Assembly: GCF_007004725.1 (NCBI RefSeq)
Contig: NZ_ML660170.1
Location: 1-64,000, forward strand
Reading direction: 5' to 3'
DNA: 64,000 nucleotides
Origin: Aliikangiella coralliicola
Lineage (GTDB): Bacteria > Pseudomonadota > Gammaproteobacteria > Enterobacterales > Kangiellaceae
Numbering within the stretch: position 1 is the stretch's first letter; every line of letters begins with the position of its first letter. The notes under the pieces are model-generated. The model had not been told where the DNA came from. It saw only the letters and a list, made by a program, of their open reading frames with translations, and did no database searches. Made by a program: the position numbers and the translations under genes. Shown piece after piece: positions 15,947-26,538 of this stretch.

Positions 15947-18421
15947 ATGCTAGCCAACTATTTTAAACTAGCCTTAAGAAATCTGACTAAGCATCGATTG
16001 TATGCGTTTATTAATGTGACCGGTCTCACTCTCGGTTTGACCATTTTTGTTTTTAGTTCACTACTGATTAATTACGAAGAAAATCACGACCATATGTTTT
16101 CCGATCGTGATCGCATTTTTACAGTAGGCAGTATTTTTTCGCCAGCATCAGGTGAACCTATCAGCGAATTTCCCAACGTTCGATTAGCTTATGCGCCATT
16201 GCTGAAAGCAGAAATAAAGCAGGCGGGCCTGGTGGCTCGTTCAGTGCTAAGAGAAAGAATACTGAAAACAAAAAGGAAAAGTTATTACGAAGGGATTCGA
16301 TTTGTAGAAAAAGATTTTACTCGCATTTTTGATTTTCAATACATTCACGGTGACCAGACTGCGACAGATGATCCTCACGGTCTGGTTCTCACCGCGTCAA
16401 CGGCAAAAAAACTTTTTGGCCATACCGATGTTTTGGGCGAATCCGTTATTCTGGAACACGTCTACAACATGAAAGTAACGGCTGTGATTGAAGACGTTAG
16501 CGCAGACAGTCATTTTAATTCGTCTCTCATGCCAAATACCAAGCTGACTGCGTTTGCTTCACTACAAGCTTTAGTTGCGGTTAGCGACTTTAACGAGACA
16601 GGCGATTGGAATTCGCTAAATCCAGCAGATTTAACTTATGTTTTGTTGCAAAAAAATATTAGTAGAGCCTGGTTACAAGAACGAGTGGATTTGGTTTACG
16701 CCCGTTTCACGCCAGAGTCACAACGAGATTATATTAGCGCGCTTAAAGTTCGGCCATTGATAGAACAGAATACCCAGGTTTGGGAGGCACTGGGTTTTCC
16801 CGTGCTTGAATCGGTGCGGCTGTTAGGACTACTCATTTTAATAACGGCCTGCCTCAACTATGCAAATCTTGCCATAGCGCAAAGTTTCGGCCGAACCCGG
16901 GAGGTCGGCTTACGTAAAACTTTCGGCGCAGAAAAATCACAACTCTACACTCAATTTCTCACAGAAAGTTTAACCCTGACAGCATTCGCCATGTTGATCG
17001 CCTTATCCAGTATCGAGTTACTAGTACCCGCCTATAACGAATGGTCTTCTAAAGAAGTGATACTTAATTACCAAACTATATTGCCACAACTGGTTCTAGT
17101 AACGCTCATCGTCGGCTTCATGGCCGGAGCCTACCCTGCTTATTTGATTTCTCGTGACAGCCCTATTAACAGTCTTCATGGAACGCTATTAAAAAGCCGC
17201 CAGGGTCACTCTTTTCGTAACCTGATGATCGCCGCGCAATTTTCGATTTCTATTTTTATTCTGGCGCTGGTTATGATTATTTATTTTCAAAATCAGAAAG
17301 TACAAACACTGAGTAGTGCTTTTCCACGATCTCAGATTATCGTGTTGGAACGCATGGGCATTGATCAAATAAAGGAAAATTATCAAGCGCTAAGTCACGA
17401 AATAAAACAAGTTAAAGGTGTTCAATCAATGACTTTCTCAGCCGGCGTACCATTCCTTGAAACCGGAAGCTCTGGAATTGTTGCGACCACTAAAAATGGA
17501 GAGTCACTCGAGGTAAAACTTTACCTGGTTTCAATCGACTTTGATTTTATGAAAACCTACGATATCGAACTTCTCGCCGGTCGTTCATTTGACCCGAAAA
17601 TCGACGCAGACGTGTTAACCCCCGGATCCAAACAAGCCAATGTTATCGTCAACCCACTCGCTGCAGAAAAGTTGGGGTTTGGTCGAAATTATAATGTCAT
17701 TGGGCAATCATTCTTTAGCTTGCCTGAAGACAGCGAACAACAAAATAGAGAGTGTATTTCTAACCGTCCTTCTAACCGGTGCGAGACGCTTCAATATAAC
17801 ATTGTCGGTTTGATGCCCGATCAGTATTTTCTGGGTGTTCATATGAAAAAACGTCCGATTATTTTTTTAGTCAAACCACAAACCCACCGCTATGCTTCAA
17901 TCAGGCTCAATCAAAATGCCGACGCTGAAACATTGGTCAATATTGATCGGGCTTGGTCACAGGTCTTCGAAAACTACCCGATCATAAGACAACCGCTAGA
18001 GTTTTATTTCAATCGTTTTTTCCGCATTCCGTCGGTGATTTACCAGGTTATCGCTTTCTTCGCTGGTATCGCACTGTCACTCTCATTGATTGGTCTGTTT
18101 GGGCTCTCGGCTTTTATGGCCCGCCGGCGTACTAAGGAAATAGGTATTCGCAAAGTCATGGGCGCGAGCGTTAATCAAATTGTGCGGTTACTGATATGGC
18201 AAATCTCGCTGCCGGTGATGTGGTCAATGTTGATCGCTATACCAGCAGCTTATTTTGCGGCCGATATCTATCTAAACTTTTTTCCTGAGCGGATTGAGTC
18301 TGTCGTTCCATTAATCATAGTAGCGAGTGTAATCAGCATTTTAACCGCCTGGGGAGTTATTGCGGCTCACGCGATTAGCACCGCCAACGAAACGCCAATC
18401 ACTTCACTTCGTTATGAGTAA
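15947..18421 (+). CDS. FtsX/MacB-type ABC permease
   Basis: 824 residues. The layout is a first membrane helix at about 20-42, a periplasmic MacB_PCD domain, three helices around 285-405, another helix and second periplasmic domain (about 430-690), then three C-terminal helices. The FtsX motifs GREVGLRKTFGAEKSQL-like and RRTKEIGIRKVMGAS are present, one per half. Such large two-half permeases are found with sigma-54 regulators in gammaproteobacteria and Bacteroidetes and are thought to handle envelope or antimicrobial stress. No outer-membrane or MacA-like partner is encoded here. Confidence 0.92.
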   Translation: MLANYFKLALRNLTKHRLYAFINVTGLTLGLTIFVFSSLLINYEENHDHMFSDRDRIFTVGSIFSPASGEPISEFPNVRLAYAPLLKAEIKQAGLVARSVLRERILKTKRKSYYEGIRFVEKDFTRIFDFQYIHGDQTATDDPHGLVLTASTAKKLFGHTDVLGESVILEHVYNMKVTAVIEDVSADSHFNSSLMPNTKLTAFASLQALVAVSDFNETGDWNSLNPADLTYVLLQKNISRAWLQERVDLVYARFTPESQRDYISALKVRPLIEQNTQVWEALGFPVLESVRLLGLLILITACLNYANLAIAQSFGRTREVGLRKTFGAEKSQLYTQFLTESLTLTAFAMLIALSSIELLVPAYNEWSSKEVILNYQTILPQLVLVTLIVGFMAGAYPAYLISRDSPINSLHGTLLKSRQGHSFRNLMIAAQFSISIFILALVMIIYFQNQKVQTLSSAFPRSQIIVLERMGIDQIKENYQALSHEIKQVKGVQSMTFSAGVPFLETGSSGIVATTKNGESLEVKLYLVSIDFDFMKTYDIELLAGRSFDPKIDADVLTPGSKQANVIVNPLAAEKLGFGRNYNVIGQSFFSLPEDSEQQNRECISNRPSNRCETLQYNIVGLMPDQYFLGVHMKKRPIIFLVKPQTHRYASIRLNQNADAETLVNIDRAWSQVFENYPIIRQPLEFYFNRFFRIPSVIYQVIAFFAGIALSLSLIGLFGLSAFMARRRTKEIGIRKVMGASVNQIVRLLIWQISLPVMWSMLIAIPAAYFAADIYLNFFPERIESVVPLIIVASVISILTAWGVIAAHAISTANETPITSLRYE

Positions 18422-18464
18422 ATATTCTGAAGTTCGTATAAATGGAGTTAGTAAAATATTGTCG

Positions 18465-18533
18465 GTTGGGTTGCAAAACCCAACATCCCTGGCCGATGTT
18501 AACTCTGATGTTGGGTTTCATTTTTCAACCCAA
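18465..18533. terminator. Terminator region with alternating hairpin arms
   Basis: AAACCCAACATC (18476-18487) pairs perfectly with GATGTTGGGTTT (18507-18518), followed by CATTTTTC, a rho-independent-like terminator for the permease operon. The arms recur: GTTGGGTT at 18465-18472 can pair with AACCCAAC at 18477-18484 through a GCAA loop, and TTGGGTT at 18511-18517 with AACCCAA at 18527-18533. The genes on both sides converge here, so it may end transcription from both directions. Confidence 0.65.
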
Positions 18534-18604
18534 GCTACGAAAAGTAAAACAAATCATCTGATGCTTCGCATTGCGCGAAACACCAGATAATTATCGACTG
18601 ACGA

Positions 18605-20563
18605 TTAAGGGTTTTGGTTTAAATAAGCACGATGTGGCGTGGAAAAATTGTAACCATCACTCGCATCCCAATTGATCGACCAGGTCATCAGCCCTCTAAA
18701 ATGAGTATACGCCTGTCCCGGCTGATAAGTGCCGCATTGAGTGAGTTTAATAAGACAATCCAACGCCTTGTGTACATTCGCCGGTGTGGTATAACCGGAA
18801 CTCGCCGAGCTGCCGCCTGAAGGTAATCCAAAAGCAACCTGGCTGGGATTCAAACCAGGAAATGGGTTATCGCTGCTGGCCGCGTCAAATCCGGTAATCA
18901 ACATGTCAGCCATGGCAACGTGAAAATCAGCTGTTCCCGGTTGATATATTTTTCCGTCAGTCCCATACATGGATCCGGTATTGTAATGTTGTACATGAAT
19001 CACTGTCAGATCATTTCGTAGTGCATGAATTAATGGTAGGTAAGCGCCCCAAATGCCGCCGAAGTTATTCAAACCACCTTGAACATAAGCCGTTTCCGGT
19101 GCCATAGTTAGAATAAAGTCTGGGCCAAAGCGCGTTTTTAATGCGCGTGTTGCATCAATCAGATTAATAATGGCTGGTGTTTTAGGATTGGCAATGGTGT
19201 CTCCGGCGTCCATGCTAAGCGAACCACCTTCTAGATCTATGTCCATTCCATCAAAACCATATCGAGCAATAATGTCTCCCATGGTGCGAATGTAATTATC
19301 ACGCGCAGTTGCTGTTTTCAATTGAATGTGCGCATTTGCACCGCCTAATGAAATCAGAACTTTTTTACCTTTGGATTGTTGTAATCTTACCCCTGCAATA
19401 AAGTCAGCATCGGTATCATTAAAAGGTTCAAAAGCAACTTCTCCTTCTTGCCCACCCGGCTTATTTTCCGCGAACGAAACATTAATAATATCCCATGCCT
19501 CAATCACATCTTTCATTTTGATAACCGTTGAGCCATTATCAAAGTTATGCCAATAACCAACCAATAATCGATGTGGTAGCGGGTCAACCTGGCCATCATT
19601 AACTGACGCACTGGTCGTTGCTGTATCGGTTTGTCCATCGTTATCAGTGACAGTCAAACTCACGGTATAACTTCCAATGGAACTATAGGTATGACTCGGA
19701 TTTTCCAGAGTGCTGCTATTGCCGTCACCAAAATCCCAAGAGTAACTGACAATATTACCGTCAGCGTCACTCGACCCTGCACTACTAAACGCAATGGCGT
19801 TACCGACTGTTGCCGAATAAGGCCCATTGGCCATAGCCTTCGGCGGTTGCGGACCACCCACACAATCACTCACAAATGACCAGGCTGACTGCCAGTGTGC
19901 GCCAACACCGGGTTCATAAGCCCAGGCAGCGTTTGACGAACACCAACCGGCAATGTCGCAGCGGTATTTTTTATTAACATTACTGACCAAATCGCCTGTG
20001 CTGTAAGCGGTTCCTACGACATACTGAGGTACGCCATCACAAGAACCACCGCCGCCATCTGAGGTTATGGTCGCCGTGGTCGAACTGGAATGGCTGGCGC
20101 CTTCATTGTCAGTCACTTTCAAGGTGACGGTGTAGCTTCCAGCCGAAGTATAAGTATGAGTTGGGTTGTTTTGAGTGCTGTTATTACCATCACCAAAATC
20201 CCAATTAACCGAAACAATATTTCCGTCAGGGTCACTAGAACCGGCGCTGCTAAAAGAAATCGCTTCGCCTTCCTTGCCACTATAAGGACCGTTCACTTTC
20301 GAAATCGGGTTTTGATTGCCGCCGCTTCCATCACAGGCACCTAACAACTTCCACTCTTGCCACGGCCCTGAATGAGATTCAGGATTTTGATTTTGCGTCC
20401 ACCATTTAGCTTCATAGGCGTTGGTATTATACTGAACTTGATGACCACCGAGGTACGCAGTACTACTGTCCCAGGTTGATAGCCCGTCGCAATTAACTGC
20501 TTGCGCAGACTGAGAGATAAATAGACCGACAACAATTATCGGAACGCTGTTTATTATTTTCAT
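18605..20563 (-). CDS. Secreted GH18 chitinase with two chitin-binding and two PKD domains
   Basis: 652 residues. Signal peptide at 1-22 (cleaved after SAQA). CBM5/12-like chitin-binding domain at about 25-77 with a tryptophan cluster, PKD domain at about 88-168 (WDFGDG), a second CBM at about 175-234, and a second PKD at about 242-322 (WDFGDG again). A GH18 catalytic domain follows from about 331, with the active-site motif DGMDIDLE (catalytic Glu445) and the substrate-lining SLGGAN. It hydrolyses chitin outside the cell. AGGAGG precedes the start. The PKD copies are near-duplicates at DNA level. No other chitin genes adjoin it. Confidence 0.96.
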   Translation of the reverse strand: MKIINSVPIIVVGLFISQSAQAVNCDGLSTWDSSTAYLGGHQVQYNTNAYEAKWWTQNQNPESHSGPWQEWKLLGACDGSGGNQNPISKVNGPYSGKEGEAISFSSAGSSDPDGNIVSVNWDFGDGNNSTQNNPTHTYTSAGSYTVTLKVTDNEGASHSSSTTATITSDGGGGSCDGVPQYVVGTAYSTGDLVSNVNKKYRCDIAGWCSSNAAWAYEPGVGAHWQSAWSFVSDCVGGPQPPKAMANGPYSATVGNAIAFSSAGSSDADGNIVSYSWDFGDGNSSTLENPSHTYSSIGSYTVSLTVTDNDGQTDTATTSASVNDGQVDPLPHRLLVGYWHNFDNGSTVIKMKDVIEAWDIINVSFAENKPGGQEGEVAFEPFNDTDADFIAGVRLQQSKGKKVLISLGGANAHIQLKTATARDNYIRTMGDIIARYGFDGMDIDLEGGSLSMDAGDTIANPKTPAIINLIDATRALKTRFGPDFILTMAPETAYVQGGLNNFGGIWGAYLPLIHALRNDLTVIHVQHYNTGSMYGTDGKIYQPGTADFHVAMADMLITGFDAASSDNPFPGLNPSQVAFGLPSGGSSASSGYTTPANVHKALDCLIKLTQCGTYQPGQAYTHFRGLMTWSINWDASDGYNFSTPHRAYLNQNP

Positions 20564-20950
20564 TAGACCCTCCTAGTTATTAGATTTGATGGGACTAAAT
20601 TGCGAGTGATTCGACTGTTACAGTTCTTATTAAAAACAAATAACGGTTAACAAAAGCCTAAATACAAAGCCGAAAAACCAACAGTCTTATTTGAATCACT
20701 TTTTATTCTGATCCCATTATTTTTAAAATACATGACTGAAAATCTAACAACAAAGCTGATAAAACTTTATAGATCCTTTAAAGCGTTGTCTGGCAATCAA
20801 GTGCACGAAATCAAGCCTAACTGACAACGCTGTCAACTATTAATGACATAGTCGCGATAATAATGTCAAGCAGGGTTGCGGAAAGTGAGAACTTTGTAGA
20901 TTTCTTGAGGTTAACTTTTATTAATGATTGATTTTTAACAACCGTTAGTT
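20564..20950. other. Intergenic region upstream of the chitinase gene
   Basis: 387 bp with no gene. It contains an inverted repeat AGCGTTGTC (20781-20789) and GACAACGCT (20822-20830), arms 9 bp with a 32-bp spacer, which might be a regulator site or looping element for the chitinase. Nothing else recognised. Confidence 0.5.
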
Positions 20951-21367
20951 TTATCGGTCGTTGACTTTGCCGCGCAGAGATTTTGTTAGACCTCGTTTAG
21001 ATTTATTATCCATTCTTCTTTTTTGAGAGCTTCTGGTTGGCTTAGTCGCTTTTCGCACTTTTTGAACAATGGTTGCAGCTTCAATCAGATTTTTTAATCT
21101 TGCTAATGCGGCCTCTCTGTTTTTCTCCTGGGTGCGAAATTCTTGCGCTTTAATAATAACAACACCCTCTTTGTTAATGCGACTATCTTTCAGCTTTAAT
21201 AATCGTTCTTTATAAAACTCGGGCAATGTCGAAGCTTTGATATCAAAACGCAAGTGGATTGCGGAAGAAACTTTATTCACATTTTGTCCGCCAGCCCCTT
21301 GCGCTCGAATTGCAGACAGGTCGATCTCCTCGTCAGGGATGGTGACATTCTGTGAAATTTTAATCAC
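20951..21367 (-). CDS. arfB: Alternative ribosome-rescue factor ArfB (peptidyl-tRNA hydrolase)
   Basis: 138 residues, normal for ArfB/YaeJ. The release-factor motif GGQ is in RAQGAGGQNVNK, and the C-terminal tail is basic (KRRMDNKSKRGLTKSLRGK), as needed to enter the empty mRNA channel. It frees peptides from ribosomes stalled on truncated mRNA. The start is GTG, supported by AAAGGAG at good spacing. Monocistronic. Confidence 0.94.
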   Translation of the reverse strand: MIKISQNVTIPDEEIDLSAIRAQGAGGQNVNKVSSAIHLRFDIKASTLPEFYKERLLKLKDSRINKEGVVIIKAQEFRTQEKNREAALARLKNLIEAATIVQKVRKATKPTRSSQKRRMDNKSKRGLTKSLRGKVNDR

Positions 21368-21619
21368 TTAGGTAACTCCTTTATATAAATAATGCGCCAG
21401 ATTTTTATTAGTCCGTTTTCCAGAACGCCAATTTTATAATCAATCAAAAAATGAGACAACTAAACGCCGATTAAGTATTTTAGCTGTTCATAGCACCATT
21501 TTTTTGCACCAAAATGTAACAATTCTGACGCGATTTATTCTAAAACTCATTATCCCTTAAAAACCGCTTATTTTTTAGTAAGCTAAAAAACGACAAATTT
21601 TGTCGCAGGAAAGCGTTTG

Positions 21620-22546
21620 ATGGATGTATTTCAGGATATACTCAACACCCTTAATTTGAAAGGCGCACTATACTTTCGTACCGATTTCTCATCACCTTGG
21701 GCAATTAAGGTGCCTGACTTGCCTCAAGCCGCACGCTTTCATCTTGTCGTTCAAGGTCAATGCCATGTTAGTTTCGCGTCAGGAGAAATGACAGAGCTTG
21801 CGGCGGGCGATCTGGTACTAATTCCACGCGGCCATTCTCATGTTTTAGCTAACGAAAAAACTCATCGCGCTCCTTCATTGGAAAAAGTTCTCGAAAAATC
21901 TCGATACGATGGCAAAGGCGTCTTAGTTATTGGTAACGGCGATCCTGATGCGTCAACGCAAATGATTTGTGGTCACTATAGTTTTCGTCAAGGAGCTGAC
22001 CACCCTATTTTGCGCGCACTACCTGAATACCTCGTAACCACCGGCACAATGCGAGCGAAACAACCTTGGCTGGACGATATGCTCAGGTTAATTGTGCGCC
22101 GAATTTTTTCCAACGATGTCGGTTCGGATGCAGTTGTAACTCGATTATCAGAAAGTGTATTTATCGAGTTACTTAAAATTGGAATCGAGCAAAGTGAGAG
22201 ATTGAAACAAATACTCGCCGGATTTAATGATCAGCATATCAGCAACGCGCTAGAGTTAATTCATGCGCATCCAGAACACGGCTGGACAGTTCAAAGTCTG
22301 GCAAAGAAAATCGGCATGTCTAGAAGCCGTTTTGCTGATCGTTTTAACCAGCTTATCGGGATTGCACCGATGACTTACCTCGGCGATTGGAGAATACAAA
22401 AAGCGTTGTCTTTACTGAACGACTCACATTGCAGCGTGCAACAAGTAGCCAGTAAAACCGGTTACCAATCCCCAGCGGCATTCACGCGAGCATTCACTGG
22501 AAAAATGGGAATCACCCCCACTAAATATCGACAAAATTTCGCCTGA
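21620..22546 (+). CDS. AraC-family regulator with cupin-type sensor domain
   Basis: 308 residues from the ATG at 21620 (a TTG one codon earlier is possible). The N-terminal half is the cupin_6/AraC_binding type (FHLVVQGQCHVSF, LAAGDLVLIPRGHSHVL). The C-terminal half has two helix-turn-helices (WTVQSLAKKIGMSRSRFADRF and CSVQQVASKTGYQSPAAFTRAF). These regulators usually control an adjacent oxidoreductase or detoxification gene. The co-directional YHS and MAPEG genes downstream are candidates. Ligand unknown. Confidence 0.92.
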   Translation: MDVFQDILNTLNLKGALYFRTDFSSPWAIKVPDLPQAARFHLVVQGQCHVSFASGEMTELAAGDLVLIPRGHSHVLANEKTHRAPSLEKVLEKSRYDGKGVLVIGNGDPDASTQMICGHYSFRQGADHPILRALPEYLVTTGTMRAKQPWLDDMLRLIVRRIFSNDVGSDAVVTRLSESVFIELLKIGIEQSERLKQILAGFNDQHISNALELIHAHPEHGWTVQSLAKKIGMSRSRFADRFNQLIGIAPMTYLGDWRIQKALSLLNDSHCSVQQVASKTGYQSPAAFTRAFTGKMGITPTKYRQNFA

Positions 22547-22758
22547 ACATGCAGATCGTCCTGAATGATTTGCAGTTAATCCACATCTATTCACCCATTA
22601 TTGCTCTACTGTCTTATCTTCCGTAAATTCATTTTTAAGCCCATTGAACATATTTCGTTGTAATCAATGGGCGAATTAAGTTGGCGCAAATAATAGCGTC
22701 ACCTTACTTCGGCGAAATCAGCGCCGCCCCATCAATTCACTTTTGGAGTGTCATCAAA

Positions 22759-23235
22759 ATGAGAAAATTTACTATCGCTACATTAATCGTATTCAGCACG
22801 TTTACGTCTCCAGTTTTTTCCGCAGACGAAAATAATACAGTGCCGGGTCTCACTGCTGCGGGTGCCGCTTTAGGCATGCACGGTATTGACCCGGTCGCAT
22901 TTGTTAACATTAATAATCGAATCACGGGCACTGCAAAATACACTGGCGTCCACAATAATGTTGCCTATTACTTCGCGTCGAAAGAAAACCTGGAAATGTT
23001 CAAAAAGTCTCCACAAAGTTATGTTCCCCAAAATGGTGGCTTTTGCACCTTTGGTGTTTCAGTCGGCAAGAAGTTTGACGGTAACCCACGCTTTGCTGCG
23101 ATTGAAGAAGGCAAACTCTATCTCTTTTTAAACGAAGCCATTTTCAAAGAGTTTCAAAAAGATCGCAAAGGAACAATTAAAAAAGCAGCGTCGAACTGGA
23201 AAAAAATTAAGCATGTCGCAGCAACCAAACTGTAA
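22759..23235 (+). CDS. Exported YHS-domain protein
   Basis: 158 residues from the ATG at 22759, chosen because TTTGGAG precedes it and it opens a clean signal peptide (cleavage after VFSA). The mature part is a YHS-like domain: HGIDPVAFVN, YYFASKENLEMFKKSPQSYVP and GGFCTFGVSVGKK. YHS proteins are linked to metal or redox functions, often copper or mercury handling, but the usual second metal-binding cysteine is not obvious here. It follows the AraC regulator by 212 bp. Confidence 0.82.
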   Translation: MRKFTIATLIVFSTFTSPVFSADENNTVPGLTAAGAALGMHGIDPVAFVNINNRITGTAKYTGVHNNVAYYFASKENLEMFKKSPQSYVPQNGGFCTFGVSVGKKFDGNPRFAAIEEGKLYLFLNEAIFKEFQKDRKGTIKKAASNWKKIKHVAATKL

Positions 23236-23308
23236 TAGAAAGTTGGTTCAACAAAATGCTAATCATCATGATAAAACAGTTTAACCTTTTAACGAACAGG
23301 AGTTAGAA

Positions 23309-23725
23309 ATGGAAACAGCCTATTTATATTTAGCACTCAGCGGTGTGCTTACAGTTCTCTTATGGACACCTTACATTTTAGCCAGAATGGTTTTGTGGGG
23401 AGTGCCGACGTTTTTAAATAACTACCCAAAAGGCTATCCTGCAGAGCAACCAGAGCCACCTTTGTGGGCACAGCGTTCACATCGGGCTCATTTAAATCTG
23501 GTTGAAACTATGCCGGCATTTATCGCAGTGATCGTTGCTGCAGGCAGTATCGTTCAAAACAACTTCGATGCCATCGCGCTTTGGGCTCAAGTATTTTTCT
23601 ACTCCAGAATAGCTCATGCGCTTGTTTACATATTGGGAATTCCCTATTTGCGAACGCCGAGTTATTTAATTTCGTGGGCCGCTATACTAATGATAGGAGT
23701 TCAAGTTGCAGGACAAGTTAACTAA
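23309..23725 (+). CDS. MAPEG-family membrane protein
   Basis: 138 residues with four hydrophobic segments. The conserved WAQRSHRAHLNLVETMP segment (Arg-x-x-Arg-x-x-x-Asn-x-x-E) is the MAPEG signature. Eukaryotic members are glutathione-dependent enzymes of eicosanoid metabolism and detoxification; bacterial members are mostly uncharacterised. A GAACAGGAG site precedes the ATG. Co-directional with the YHS gene 73 bp upstream. Confidence 0.88.
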   Translation: METAYLYLALSGVLTVLLWTPYILARMVLWGVPTFLNNYPKGYPAEQPEPPLWAQRSHRAHLNLVETMPAFIAVIVAAGSIVQNNFDAIALWAQVFFYSRIAHALVYILGIPYLRTPSYLISWAAILMIGVQVAGQVN

Positions 23726-24068
23726 TCAAGCTTACCCTGTTTTAAATTTTTGAAGATCTAGCGACTTGTTGTTCCGTTAAAATCAATTGATTGAAGGCAA
23801 CTAATTGCGGTTGCCTCTCAATCATTCAAAAGCAACTTAGTCAGTATTTTTCCATTCAAAAAATCTTTGCGACAAATCTGATTCTCCACGCGAGATACAT
23901 CACTAATAATACCGATAAATACGCCGATAAATAATAGGATTAATTATCGCAGTTCCATCGGTTCTTGTACTATATTCATAGAACAGGTTGTCCTATCGTT
24001 CCGAGCAATCGTTAGCATTTTTGTTTTACAAACTCACTATTATATTTATAGCAGAGGTCCACTCAGCA
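23726..24068. other. Intergenic region with stem-loop
   Basis: 343 bp without a convincing gene. TGATTGAAGGCAAC (23788-23801) pairs with GTTGCCTCTCAATCA (23810-23824), with one mismatch or bulge, forming a stem of about 14 bp and an 8-base loop after the MAPEG gene. There is no T-run behind it. It probably stabilises or ends the transcript. The rest contains nothing recognised. Confidence 0.55.
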
Positions 24069-24341
24069 ATGAACGAAACTAATTTGCTTATTTACCTGTC
24101 AGGCTGGCTAGGTGTGTCTTTAATTTTAGTTGGCTTTTCGTTGAACGTATTAGTTAAACGGTTCACTTCAGAATCAAAAACATTTTTAATTGTGAATTTT
24201 CTGGGTGCGTCCTTGCTCGTTGCGAATAGTTATTTTTCTGAACTATACCATTACACATTATTGAATGCCTTTTGGGCAACGGTAGCTGTCGTCGGACTGA
24301 TAAAAAATCACGCCACTGACAATGCTGATGCGAAACAATAA
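24069..24341 (+). CDS. CBU_0592-like small membrane protein
   Basis: 90 residues from the ATG at 24069 (GCAGAGGT upstream); a longer frame starts at 23988 but reads through apparent leader sequence. Three hydrophobic segments with LIYLSGWLGVSLILVGF, NFLGASLLVANSYF and LNAFWATVAVVGLIK match the pattern of the CBU_0592 domain family. The function of the family is unknown. Stands alone. Confidence 0.75.
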   Translation: MNETNLLIYLSGWLGVSLILVGFSLNVLVKRFTSESKTFLIVNFLGASLLVANSYFSELYHYTLLNAFWATVAVVGLIKNHATDNADAKQ

Positions 24342-24364
24342 ATCAACGACGGATGTGGTTTCAT

Positions 24365-25228
24365 TTACAAATTATCTGCAAGGAAATCTATCAACAAACG
24401 AATTTTGGGAGACAGGTAACGATTATTAGGATAAACAGCCCAAACCCCTTCGTTAGCAGCGCGATGATCATCAAGCAAAGATACTAACTCGCCGCTTTTT
24501 AAATAAGCTTGAACATAATAATCTGGCAACTGTACTACTCCCAAACCTTTCAACGCAGCATCGACCAGGGACAATCCGCTGTTACAACGTAAATTACCAC
24601 TGACACGAAGTTTTCTTTCTTTTCCAGATTCTTTAAAAAACCAATAATCCAGAGTACCTAACAAACAATTATGATTTTCAAGTTCAGCCAGGGATTGAGG
24701 TTTACCATATTTATTCAGATAGGCTGGTGACGCACAAAGGTGACTCACTCTTTCTGCTAATTTCTTTGCCATCATGGTTGAATCATTGAGCTTACCGAGC
24801 CGAATTGCCAGGTCATAACCTTCTTCAACCAGGTCGACTTGCCGGTTACTTAAATAAGCCGTAATTTCAAGCTCAGAATATTCCTCGATAAAATTATTCA
24901 CCAGGGGCAAAATCCGATGCTCTCCATAAGTCACCGGCGCAGTGAGTTTAATTTTTCCTTGTGGTCGTGTCTGTAAATTGGTGATCGCTCGTTCAGCCTC
25001 ATCGAGTCCTTCCAAAACACCTCGACAATGCAGGTAAAAGACACGCCCTTCTTCGGTAAGCGATACTTTTCGAGTGGTACGATAGAACAACTTCACATTC
25101 AATCGCTGTTCCAATGCACTCACCTGGCGGCTTACCTGGGCCGTCGAAATTTGTAATTTTTTCGCAGCCTGAGTAAAGCTCTCGGTTTCAGCAACTTTGA
25201 CAAATTCGCTAATACCTTCCCAATTCAT
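24365..25228 (-). CDS. LysR-family regulator divergent from frmA
   Basis: 287 residues from the ATG at 25228; an ATG four codons earlier has no ribosome binding site. N-terminal helix-turn-helix FVKVAETESFTQAAKKLQISTAQVSRQVSALEQRL, then a LysR substrate domain of the CrgA-like group (GKIKLTAPVTYGEHRILP). It is divergent from the formaldehyde dehydrogenase gene with 135 bp between starts, the common arrangement for a dedicated regulator of that gene. Confidence 0.92.
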   Translation of the reverse strand: MNWEGISEFVKVAETESFTQAAKKLQISTAQVSRQVSALEQRLNVKLFYRTTRKVSLTEEGRVFYLHCRGVLEGLDEAERAITNLQTRPQGKIKLTAPVTYGEHRILPLVNNFIEEYSELEITAYLSNRQVDLVEEGYDLAIRLGKLNDSTMMAKKLAERVSHLCASPAYLNKYGKPQSLAELENHNCLLGTLDYWFFKESGKERKLRVSGNLRCNSGLSLVDAALKGLGVVQLPDYYVQAYLKSGELVSLLDDHRAANEGVWAVYPNNRYLSPKIRLLIDFLADNL

Positions 25229-25348
25229 GATTGTTACCATACAGTAAAAGTGAATTACTAAAATACTAGATTATCAATTAAGTAGAAACAAATATAATAG
25301 CGTCCATCACTAAATCAATTTGTTATTTTCTAACCCGTTTGACCCTGA

Positions 25349-26491
<1,143 letters not shown>

Positions 26492-26538
26492 AGACTGTTT
26501 GAGTTTTTCGAGCTATTCCCATCCTGACCAACCGCACT

